From NCBI RefSeq assembly GCF_003149185.1, contig NZ_QGDO01000010.1:62001-126000 (forward strand): 64,000 nucleotides of DNA, given 5' to 3'. Position numbers and translations under genes: made by a program. The DNA comes from Sediminitomix flava. Its GTDB lineage: Bacteria; Bacteroidota; Bacteroidia; Cytophagales; Flammeovirgaceae. The notes under the pieces are model-generated. The model searched no databases. It was given only the letters and a program-made list of their open reading frames with translations, and was not told where the DNA came from. Below are positions 17,671-25,916 of the stretch, piece after piece (position 1 is the stretch's first letter; each line of letters starts with the position of its first letter).

Positions 17671-19425
17671 ATGATGAAACGCTTTTTACAATACATACTC
17701 TTAGTACTTTCTGTTGGCGGAGGATTACAAGCTTGTCAAGGAATTAGTCAAAAAACATTTGACAATAAGGCTATTGACGAAAGGCCTAACATCATAGTTA
17801 TGTTAGTTGATGATATGGGGTATTCTGATCTTGGTTCTTATGGTGGAGAAATTCAGACACCTAACCTTGATAAAATTGCGAATAATGGTATTCGTTTTAC
17901 ACAATTCTATAATACCTCACGCTGTTGTCCGACAAGAGCTTCACTGCTCACTGGTCTTTATCCACATCAAGCGGGTATAGGTCAAATGACAGGGAATCAG
18001 CATAAACCAGGTTATGAAGGGCAAATCAAGAAAACAGCTGTTACTATTGCTGAAGTTTTAAAAGATGCTGGATATGCTACGGGTATGGTTGGTAAATGGC
18101 ATGTATCTAATACCTCTGTAAAGAAGAATAGTAATGGACAAGATAGACAAGCACAATTGGATTGGTTAAATCATCAAGCCTATTTGAATGATGATTTCGG
18201 ACCGTTAGAAGCTTACCCTACAGCAAGAGGTTTTGATAAATATTATGGAAATATTTGGGGCGTTGTCAATTTCTTTGACCCATTCAGTTTGGTGAATGGA
18301 ATAGAACCTGTAAAAAAGGTTCCAGAAGATTACTATCATACTACTGCACTTTCAGATTCTGCGGTAAATTATATTGAAGAATTTAGTAAGTCTGAAAAAC
18401 CATTTTTTATGTATGTGGCTCATACGGCACCACATTGGCCGTTACATGCATTACCAGAAGATATTGCCAAATATGAAAATACCTATAATGGTGGATGGGA
18501 TGAAATTCGAAAAGCGAGGTTCAATCGAATGAAAGAGATCGGTATTATTTCTGAAAATGTAGAACTCCCGAGTCCACAGAGAAAAATAAAGAAATGGGAA
18601 AACAATCCTAATAAAGATTACGATGCTCATAAAATGGCTGTACATGCCGCTATGATAGATCGCATAGATCAAGGAGTAGGAAAGATGTTGAAAAAACTTG
18701 AGGAAACAGGAGAGCTAGAGAATACGGTGATTTTATTTATGTCGGATAACGGAGCTAGTTCTGAAACGCCAATGTTCGCAGGTTTCGATAGAAATGGACA
18801 AACTCGTTCGGGAGAAAAGGTGATTTATACAGAGCATAAAAAAGATGTAATGCCTGGTGATGAACTGACTTATGCAGGAATTGGACAAGAATGGGCAAAT
18901 GTAGCAAATACTCCACTTCGTTATTGGAAAGCTAAAACTTTTGAAGGAGGAATCTGTACGCCAATGATCGCTTACTGGGAAAAAGGGATTAGAAAACAGA
19001 AAGGAACAATTAATCATTCTTCTGGGCATGTAATCGATATCATGGCGACTTGTGTAGAATTAGCGAATACGGAATACCCAAAATCTTATAAAGGAAATGT
19101 TATTCAACCTTTAGAAGGAAAAAGCCTTGTCCCAATTTTTGAAGAAGGTAAGAGGGTAGGACATGAAGCGATCTTCTTTGAACATTATTGGTCAGCAGCT
19201 TTGCGCTCGGGAGATTGGAAATTGGTTTCATTGCCTTTGGGAGATTGGGAGCTTTACAACTTAAAGGAAGATCGGAATGAAATGAAGAATGTAATCGATC
19301 TGTATCCAGCAATAGCGGAAGATTTAAAAAATAAATGGGAGCAAGGAGCACAAAGAACTATGGTATTTCCAAGGCCTAAAATGCCAAAGCACATAAAAAA
19401 GCAAGCGAATAAAAAAGATAGCTAA
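17671..19425 (+). CDS. S1-family sulfatase, lipoprotein
   Basis: 584 residues. The N-terminus carries a lipobox (GGLQAC, Cys22), so the protein is probably membrane-anchored. Alkaline-phosphatase-superfamily metal site MLVDDMGYSDLG (Asp47, Asp48). Maturation motif C85-C-P-T-R89, where Cys85 should become formylglycine. Later motifs are GMVGKWH and FMSDNGASSE. It resembles the arylsulfatase A group. It removes sulfate esters from sugars; no sulfatase-maturing enzyme is encoded in the window. It is separated from its neighbours by long gaps and is probably monocistronic. Substrate unknown; a sulfated algal glycan is likely from the surrounding genes. Confidence 0.92.
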   Translation: MMKRFLQYILLVLSVGGGLQACQGISQKTFDNKAIDERPNIIVMLVDDMGYSDLGSYGGEIQTPNLDKIANNGIRFTQFYNTSRCCPTRASLLTGLYPHQAGIGQMTGNQHKPGYEGQIKKTAVTIAEVLKDAGYATGMVGKWHVSNTSVKKNSNGQDRQAQLDWLNHQAYLNDDFGPLEAYPTARGFDKYYGNIWGVVNFFDPFSLVNGIEPVKKVPEDYYHTTALSDSAVNYIEEFSKSEKPFFMYVAHTAPHWPLHALPEDIAKYENTYNGGWDEIRKARFNRMKEIGIISENVELPSPQRKIKKWENNPNKDYDAHKMAVHAAMIDRIDQGVGKMLKKLEETGELENTVILFMSDNGASSETPMFAGFDRNGQTRSGEKVIYTEHKKDVMPGDELTYAGIGQEWANVANTPLRYWKAKTFEGGICTPMIAYWEKGIRKQKGTINHSSGHVIDIMATCVELANTEYPKSYKGNVIQPLEGKSLVPIFEEGKRVGHEAIFFEHYWSAALRSGDWKLVSLPLGDWELYNLKEDRNEMKNVIDLYPAIAEDLKNKWEQGAQRTMVFPRPKMPKHIKKQANKKDS

Positions 19426-19742
19426 AAACACATAGATATGCTTTTCTTACCAAGGCTAGAATTAGCTTTCTGGTCTTGGTTTAAATATACTTTAAACTGG
19501 ATATTATTATTTAAATACTAACCATGACGTTTAACATTGAGTATCCATTTTACAACTTTATGAAAGTCCAATTTTGAATCGAGAATAGGAATAAGTCACC
19601 TTTTAAGGTGGTTACATCCAAAGAGTACCCAAAAGGACAAATCTAAAAGACACAGGCGCATTTACTAATCAAAGAGTGGACTAAATGTTGATTCAAAACA
19701 GCATTACCACTCATACACTAACGACAATTTTTTACCACTATT
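19426..19742. other. intergenic region before the propeller-PP2C gene
   Basis: 317 bp without a gene. An imperfect hairpin with ACCAAG/CTTGGT ends (19449-19480) may terminate the sulfatase gene, but it lacks a clear T tract. A short palindrome CACCTTTTAAGGTG lies at 19598-19611. Nothing else was seen. Confidence 0.45.
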
Positions 19743-22700
19743 ATGACTATGAAAAGACTGAAAACAACAATTCATTTACTATTATGTATTGTACTGATGA
19801 GTACTTTAAATACTCATGCACAAAGAAGAGAAAAATGGCATGGTGATATTTATGGTGCTTTGAATGGACTAAATCAACAACATGTAAAGGCAACATATCA
19901 AGACAAGTTGGGAAGAATCTGGATCGCAACTTCAAATGGATTGAATCTATTTAATGGACAAGAATTTAAGAGTATAAAAAGAGAAGTAGGGCAAGAAAAA
20001 ACTTTGAGTTCTAATGTTATTACTTCTTTTGTTGAAATTTCTGATTCTCGTGTATTGCTAGGTACACACAGAGGGGGAATCAATGTATTGAACCCGCTCA
20101 CAGAAGAAGTTTATGCTATAAAAAGTTTACCATTCAAGGATAAGAATGAAACGAAAGATTTCCAACGTTTTAATATGGGATTTGGTTTCTATGACCAAAC
20201 GAGAAATATAGTTTGGCTACAAGGTTTCAAGTCTATTGCTAAAATTTATTTAGATGAGCATGGTACACCTGAGTTTTATTCTGAAGTAAATCTATCTGAG
20301 CTTTTAGATGGGGGGCAAGTACATAGTCTGTACGACATCTATATGGACAATGAAGATGATTTATGGGTAGTATCATCCAATGGGGTTTTTAGATTACCCA
20401 GAGGTACTGATAAATTCAAATTAGCGTATCAAGGGAAAAGTTTAAAAATTACACATCTCTATCAGAGTAAAGATGGACAAATTTGGATAGGGACAAACAA
20501 AGGAATTCAGCTAGTTACTGATAAAGAGAACTTTACTTTCGAGGCTGGTTCAAAGAAGAAATCAAATACACCATCAGCAAGAAATATGCTTGAGTATGAT
20601 GGTAATCTGTGGGTTATCTTCCCATTAGGCAATGTCGGGTTTTTTGATATCTCTAAAAGAGAATACATTAAAATTTATGATCTCTCACGAAATGTAAAAG
20701 GAATCGAATTGTTTGACCTCCAAAAAGATCAAGGAGGAGGAATTTGGGTATCTAGTAATAGAGGTATTGCTTACTATCACCCTCATAGCCCGTTATTTAA
20801 TACAGTAACTCGTTCAGATCAATTGGGCTTTTCAAATCAAAATTTGAGTTATGTGTTTCCGACCAATAACAAGATTATGGTTGGTCATGATTTAGGCATG
20901 TCCATATATGACCCATTTCGTAGGAGAATACACAACTACACACAAAAAAATAGTGGTCTAGAAGGAGGGCTTATTTCTGAAATTATAAAGGGGAAAAATG
21001 GTCAATATTGGTATGCCACTCACAATAAAGGATTTGGTAAGATTAGATACAAATCAGATAATAATGTATCATTTGAACAGGCCTCACCCGATTTTGAAAA
21101 AAGTAATGTATTGTCACATACTACTCAAAAGGTTAAAGACATCACTTTAGATCACAATGGTTATGTTTGGGGAGCTACTCAAAATACAGGGGCTTTTTGT
21201 TTTCAGCCCAAAGAAAATCTAGTGATTCCATTGACACTTAAAGAAGGATTGATGACCCAACGAACTACTGTAGTAGAATTTGATGCTAATAAGAATCAAC
21301 TTTGGGTAGGGACACGAAGCCAAGGAGTATCAAGAATTACATTAGATGAAAATAGTAAAGTTGTTGAAATCAAGCATTTTAAGTCAAACTCTGAAAAGAA
21401 GAATCACTTAGGAAAAGAGATGGTCACCAATATCTTTATTGACAGTAAAGATCGAGTTTGGATTGCCACTTTGGGGGGAGGAGTTTATGAACTGATAAAT
21501 CAAGAAACGGGTGAGATGAAATCTTACCTTAGAGAGGGAGTTTTTTCTGAAAAAGATATAATGGGCATGACTGAGGATACCTACGGTCATTTATGGCTTG
21601 CTGGAAATAAAGCTGTCTTTAGAATGGATATCGAAAAGGAGAGTGTGACAAGTTATAAGCCATTTAAAAATCAGGAATTCATGCTCATTAAGCCAAGAGG
21701 AGTGATTAAAGATAAGAATGGGATTGTCTATTTTGCATCTTCTCACGGGCTAGCTTATATAGACCCAAGTACACTTACTGTTGGTTACAACAAACCTGAA
21801 GTAAAGTTTAATGAACTATTTTTAAAGGGAAAGAAAGTTGGTGTAGGAAAAGAAATAGATGGAGGAGTAATACTCAAAACAGTTTTGAATGAAGTGGAAA
21901 GATTGGAGTTGGAGGCAGATCAAAATGACTTGGGTATTTCATTTTTCGATACCTATTACCAAGAAGATGAACTCAATTATCAATTTATGATAGAAGGATA
22001 TCATGATGATTGGCAATCTTTGGAAAGTCAACGCCGTATTGTGTACAGTACGGGTTTACGTCATGGCGATTATAAACTAAAAGTAAGAGCAAAAGGACGT
22101 AACGAAATTTGGTCCGATGTTGCAATTTTAGATATCACAATTTATCCGAGATGGTATGAAAACCCGATAAACAGAGCTATAGGGCTCTTGATTCTTATTT
22201 TACTTAGTTATTTGGGCGTAAGGTGGAGAATGAGTGCCTTGAAAGAACAGAAAAAAGAACTTGAGCTTCAAGTAGAAGAAAGAACTTCTGAAATATTGGA
22301 ACAAAAAGGGGAGATTTTAGCGCAGAACGAAGAGCTAAGACAAATGAACGAAGAGGTTGAAGCCAATAGAGATCATTTGGAAGAAAAACATCAAGAACTA
22401 GAAGTTTCTTATGCAGATTTTAACTTGGTAGTTGAGATAGGGAAGTTAATTGTAAATAAACACCAATTTGATGAGATTATAAAGATCTTAAAAGTTGAAC
22501 TTTCTCAATTGGTTAATTACCAAGAGTTAGGAATTGCTATTCAAGAGAAGCGAAAAGATGTAATCCGTTATGTACAAGTTGAAGATGGCGAGGAAATAGA
22601 CAGTATGCTCAGTCTAACTAAAGACAAGTCAGATTCGGTTGTTCAGTGTTTTAGTACAAATAAGGAGATTAATCAGGAGTCGAAAGAAAAAGGCTTTAGT

Positions 22701-23639
22701 CTTTATATTCCATTGGTATCAAGAGCCAAAAGCATTGGTGTTTTATATCTGAAAAGTAATTTCACGAAAGGTTTTAACGCTCGGGAAATACGAGTTATCA
22801 AGTCAATGACCTCATATTTATCCAGTGCCCTAGAAAATATATTAGCCTATCGTATCCTTTTTGAGCAAAATAAATCGATCAAAGAAAGTTTACGTTATGC
22901 TCACTCCATCCAAGAGTTGATGACGCAAACATCATTACATATTCAAGGCTTTGTCTCGGATCATTTTATTTTTTCAAAACCTAGAGATATTGTATCTGGA
23001 GACTTTACTTGGTCTTATAGAAAAAATGATGATACTCTATTCATCGCATCGGTTGACTGCACAGGACATGGGGTACCAGGAGCTTTACTATCTATGCTTG
23101 GCATTAGTATTTTGAACAAGATTGTAAGAGAGCAACAGTTGGAAGAACCTTCTAAAATTTTGGAGGCACTTAACGAAAATATCAGAAAAAGCTTGAAACA
23201 AGAAAATGGACACAATACCGATGGGATGGATTTATCAATCTGTGTTATCCAAAAGTCTGCTAATATGACTTACAAAGTAAGATTTAGCGGTGCAAAATCT
23301 AGTATTTATATTGTAAGAAGATGGCAAACAGAATGTGAGCAAATGAAGGGTAGTAGAAAGAGAATAGGTGGATTAGCAAAGAAAAATAAAGGTGAATTTG
23401 AAACTCAAGAGTTGACCCTTTCTATTGGTGATTACCTTTACTTAGCAACAGATGGATTTGCTGATCAGAATAGTCCTAAGAATGAAAAATATGGAACACA
23501 ACGTTTCATGAAGCTTCTTGGCTTACTTTCAAACTCTACAACAAATGAGCAACAAGTTTTAATAGAAAATGAGCTTAAACATTTCATGGAGTCTCAAGAA
23601 CAGAGAGATGATATTACAGTGATTGGTCTAGAGATGTAA
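19743..23639 (+). CDS. hybrid sensor: periplasmic propeller fused to a PP2C/SpoIIE phosphatase
   Basis: 1298 residues. Signal peptide (MTMKRLKTTIHLLLCIVLMS ... HAQ), then about 700 residues of two-component-regulator propeller repeats (DKLGRIWIATSNGLNLF, DSKDRVWIATLGGGVYEL). A Y_Y_Y domain follows near 745-805, one membrane helix (IGLLILILLSYLGV, about 815-830), a coiled coil, a GAF-like region, and a C-terminal PPM/SpoIIE phosphatase. The last has metal-binding DCTGHGVPGALLS (Asp1105) and the ending QRDDITVIGLEM. There is no histidine kinase or DNA-binding domain, unlike classical hybrid two-component systems of polysaccharide loci. It probably senses a glycan fragment in the periplasm and dephosphorylates a partner, perhaps an anti-sigma antagonist. 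Partner not in the window. Confidence 0.88.
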   Translation: MTMKRLKTTIHLLLCIVLMSTLNTHAQRREKWHGDIYGALNGLNQQHVKATYQDKLGRIWIATSNGLNLFNGQEFKSIKREVGQEKTLSSNVITSFVEISDSRVLLGTHRGGINVLNPLTEEVYAIKSLPFKDKNETKDFQRFNMGFGFYDQTRNIVWLQGFKSIAKIYLDEHGTPEFYSEVNLSELLDGGQVHSLYDIYMDNEDDLWVVSSNGVFRLPRGTDKFKLAYQGKSLKITHLYQSKDGQIWIGTNKGIQLVTDKENFTFEAGSKKKSNTPSARNMLEYDGNLWVIFPLGNVGFFDISKREYIKIYDLSRNVKGIELFDLQKDQGGGIWVSSNRGIAYYHPHSPLFNTVTRSDQLGFSNQNLSYVFPTNNKIMVGHDLGMSIYDPFRRRIHNYTQKNSGLEGGLISEIIKGKNGQYWYATHNKGFGKIRYKSDNNVSFEQASPDFEKSNVLSHTTQKVKDITLDHNGYVWGATQNTGAFCFQPKENLVIPLTLKEGLMTQRTTVVEFDANKNQLWVGTRSQGVSRITLDENSKVVEIKHFKSNSEKKNHLGKEMVTNIFIDSKDRVWIATLGGGVYELINQETGEMKSYLREGVFSEKDIMGMTEDTYGHLWLAGNKAVFRMDIEKESVTSYKPFKNQEFMLIKPRGVIKDKNGIVYFASSHGLAYIDPSTLTVGYNKPEVKFNELFLKGKKVGVGKEIDGGVILKTVLNEVERLELEADQNDLGISFFDTYYQEDELNYQFMIEGYHDDWQSLESQRRIVYSTGLRHGDYKLKVRAKGRNEIWSDVAILDITIYPRWYENPINRAIGLLILILLSYLGVRWRMSALKEQKKELELQVEERTSEILEQKGEILAQNEELRQMNEEVEANRDHLEEKHQELEVSYADFNLVVEIGKLIVNKHQFDEIIKILKVELSQLVNYQELGIAIQEKRKDVIRYVQVEDGEEIDSMLSLTKDKSDSVVQCFSTNKEINQESKEKGFSLYIPLVSRAKSIGVLYLKSNFTKGFNAREIRVIKSMTSYLSSALENILAYRILFEQNKSIKESLRYAHSIQELMTQTSLHIQGFVSDHFIFSKPRDIVSGDFTWSYRKNDDTLFIASVDCTGHGVPGALLSMLGISILNKIVREQQLEEPSKILEALNENIRKSLKQENGHNTDGMDLSICVIQKSANMTYKVRFSGAKSSIYIVRRWQTECEQMKGSRKRIGGLAKKNKGEFETQELTLSIGDYLYLATDGFADQNSPKNEKYGTQRFMKLLGLLSNSTTNEQQVLIENELKHFMESQEQRDDITVIGLEM

Positions 23640-23661
23640 TCAAATCAAATTTGTATAGATC

Positions 23662-23698
23662 AAATCCTACTCTTAAACATTAGAGTAGGATTTTTTAC
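23662..23698 (+). terminator. intrinsic terminator after the propeller-PP2C gene
   Basis: Perfect 12-bp stem AAATCCTACTCT (23662-23673) / AGAGTAGGATTT (23682-23693) with a T run. The following 285 bp to 23983 hold no gene; they end in the leader motif TTAAAAGCTGAAC shared with the GH2 gene. Confidence 0.92.
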
Positions 23699-23983
23699 TT
23701 ATTGGTAAAATATAACTCTACTTCACTATGTTCATGGGGGAGTATTATCGCGGTACTTTAATCCTTAAAATTAGTCTTCTCACAAAATTATTTTCTTTAC
23801 AGTCATCTTGACTAGGTATTCTATTTTTTAAATACAATTTCCAAGAACTAGCTTTAGCAATAGGTATAATTGTAATAATTACGATTTACACCGCTGAATT
23901 GCTACAATTCTTCAGCCTTATACTTATGCTAATTTTCTAATTTTGAAGAGGAAACGAATAGATTTTTTCTTAAAAGCTGAACT

Positions 23984-25822
23984 ATGAAATCCCCAATAAA
24001 AATAATAAGCTTACTGTATTGCTTCATACTTTGTACCAATACTGTTTTTGCTCAAAAGCAACCCAATGTACTTTGGCTCTTGACCGATGACCAAAGATAT
24101 GATACCGTAAAAGCATTTAATAAAATGCTCCACAATCGGGAGATGAGTGAGTTAGGTTATACAGAATCACCCAATGTAGATCGATTGGCAGATATGGGTA
24201 CTACTTTTATCAATACTTATTGTCAGGCAGCGGCTTGTGCTCCATCAAGAGCGTCTATGCATTATGGTAGATACCCTTTCAAGTCTGGTATTTATGAATT
24301 TGAATATCATAATAACAATGCAGAACATACCCGACCGACTTTGCCTGAACAGATGGCTGATTTGGGCTATCAGACCTTACATATCGGAAAGTTAGGGGTG
24401 AGGGTGAAAAATGTAAAGGAAAATGGTAAGGTACAATCCCATCAAATTTATCAAACTGATATTGATTTTAAGGGATTGGCAAAAGATGGTTTGACAGATT
24501 GGGGGAAAAGCTGGACAACAACTCTTAACGGAGAGAAATTGGAAAAGCCTATTAAATCATTAGAGTTTTTTGTGACACCAGAAGGAACGTTTGAGTATAG
24601 TTCTAAGGAGTTGGAAGAGTTGAGGCCAGAGTATAAAGGTTCAGCAGCAAAAGCCTACGAAAAATATGATTTATTGAGACATTACAATAAAAAGAAAGGT
24701 CCAAAATCTGTATACAAATCTAGTATTTTGGCAGGGGTGAGTCCTCAACCGGCAGGTAAAACAAGAGATGGGTATTATGCTTCAGTTTTTGTAGATTATC
24801 TGAAGAATGAAAAAGAAAAATTCACTGTTGGTAGTCGTACTTTTGATGGCGTGGATCGTTCAAAACCACTATTCTGTCATATTGGTTTTGATTTTCCTCA
24901 TACGCCTGTGTTGCCTCCAGCTTCTTACAGAGAACGTTTCAAAAAATATACATACAACATACCTGAGTTTGAAGAGAAAGAACTCAAGACAATGCCAAAG
25001 CAATTCAGAAATCAAGTAATGCGAGGTTACTCTGATAGCTTGACAGATGAAGAAAAGTTGACGATGATTCAAGACTATTTCGCTTTTTGTGCCTATGGAG
25101 ATCAACTAATTGGAGAGACAGTAGATGCATTTATTGAGTATAGCGAGAGTAACAAGCAAGAGTGGATGATTGTATATGTTTGTGGCGATCATGGATGGAA
25201 GTTGAATGATCATGGTTCTGTTTCTAAGTTCACCCCTTGGGAAATAGATAGCCATAACCCGATCATTGTAGTTTCTTCTGATAAAAAGAAATTCCCAGAG
25301 GGAAAAGTGGTAAGAGAATTTACTGAGTTTGTCGATATTTCACCCACAATTCTTTCAGCGGCAGGAGCAAACTTGGACGCTGAAACATACAATCATTTGG
25401 ACGGTTTTGATATGGCAAAAATAGCAGACAAAACAGTCTCTTTGAGAGATTACGTAGTAGGAGAGAATCATGCAGTAACGGGGCCACGTGCATATATCAG
25501 AACCAAAAACTTCATGTTCTCGATTCAAAGCAGGCCAAACAAAAAACGAGGTGAAAATATGGAGTGGGCGTTAAATGCGAGTTATGAGGAATTGGACCCT
25601 TGTTTATACTATACTTCCAAAGATCCACATGAAATTAAAAATTTAGCTTTCGATAAGAAGTATAAGCATATAGCAATGACAATGAAAGAAAAGTTGATCA
25701 ATGTTGTACTTGGAGATGGAAGAGTAGAAGTAGTTTGGGGTAAAAAAGCAGATGGTACAAAAGTATTTAGAAGTAATTTTGCAGAAGGTGCACACGATCA
25801 TAAACTTCAACTAAGTAAATAA
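23984..25822 (+). CDS. S1-family sulfatase, iduronate-2-sulfatase-like
   Basis: 612 residues with signal peptide ([16 protein letters not shown] ... VFAQ). Metal motif [11 protein letters not shown] (Asp35, Asp36). Maturation motif C85-A-P-S-R89. The later [20 protein letters not shown] is the hallmark of the iduronate-2-sulfatase-like subgroup, in which Asp/His of GDHG bind metal. Compared with human-type enzymes it has a long insert (about 130-270). The GH2 gene follows after a 94-bp gap with a hairpin, and both genes share the same 13-base leader motif, so they are probably expressed together. Exported to the periplasm; the sulfated sugar is unknown. Confidence 0.92.
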   Translation: MKSPIKIISLLYCFILCTNTVFAQKQPNVLWLLTDDQRYDTVKAFNKMLHNREMSELGYTESPNVDRLADMGTTFINTYCQAAACAPSRASMHYGRYPFKSGIYEFEYHNNNAEHTRPTLPEQMADLGYQTLHIGKLGVRVKNVKENGKVQSHQIYQTDIDFKGLAKDGLTDWGKSWTTTLNGEKLEKPIKSLEFFVTPEGTFEYSSKELEELRPEYKGSAAKAYEKYDLLRHYNKKKGPKSVYKSSILAGVSPQPAGKTRDGYYASVFVDYLKNEKEKFTVGSRTFDGVDRSKPLFCHIGFDFPHTPVLPPASYRERFKKYTYNIPEFEEKELKTMPKQFRNQVMRGYSDSLTDEEKLTMIQDYFAFCAYGDQLIGETVDAFIEYSESNKQEWMIVYVCGDHGWKLNDHGSVSKFTPWEIDSHNPIIVVSSDKKKFPEGKVVREFTEFVDISPTILSAAGANLDAETYNHLDGFDMAKIADKTVSLRDYVVGENHAVTGPRAYIRTKNFMFSIQSRPNKKRGENMEWALNASYEELDPCLYYTSKDPHEIKNLAFDKKYKHIAMTMKEKLINVVLGDGRVEVVWGKKADGTKVFRSNFAEGAHDHKLQLSK

Positions 25823-25850
25823 CCCCCTTTCTTTCTCATGATTTTATCCC

Positions 25851-25889
25851 TTACACTCGCTAGAGTTTTAACTACTTTAGCGAGTGTAA
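25851..25889 (+). terminator. intergenic hairpin between sulfatase and GH2 genes
   Basis: Perfect 12-bp stem TTACACTCGCTA (25851-25862) / TAGCGAGTGTAA (25878-25889) with a 15-base loop. No T tract follows, so it may be a weak terminator or an mRNA-stability element rather than a full stop. It ends 27 bp before the GH2 start codon. Confidence 0.6.
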
Positions 25890-25916
25890 TATCGGATTTT
25901 GTTAAAAGCTGAACAC

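Noticed and set aside
18733-19029. 98-codon minus-strand frame within the sulfatase gene
   Set aside because: Shadow of a well-supported gene on the other strand.
19449-19480. Imperfect hairpin after the first sulfatase as a terminator
   Set aside because: Stem has mismatches and no T tract, so it is mentioned only as a possibility in the gap entry.
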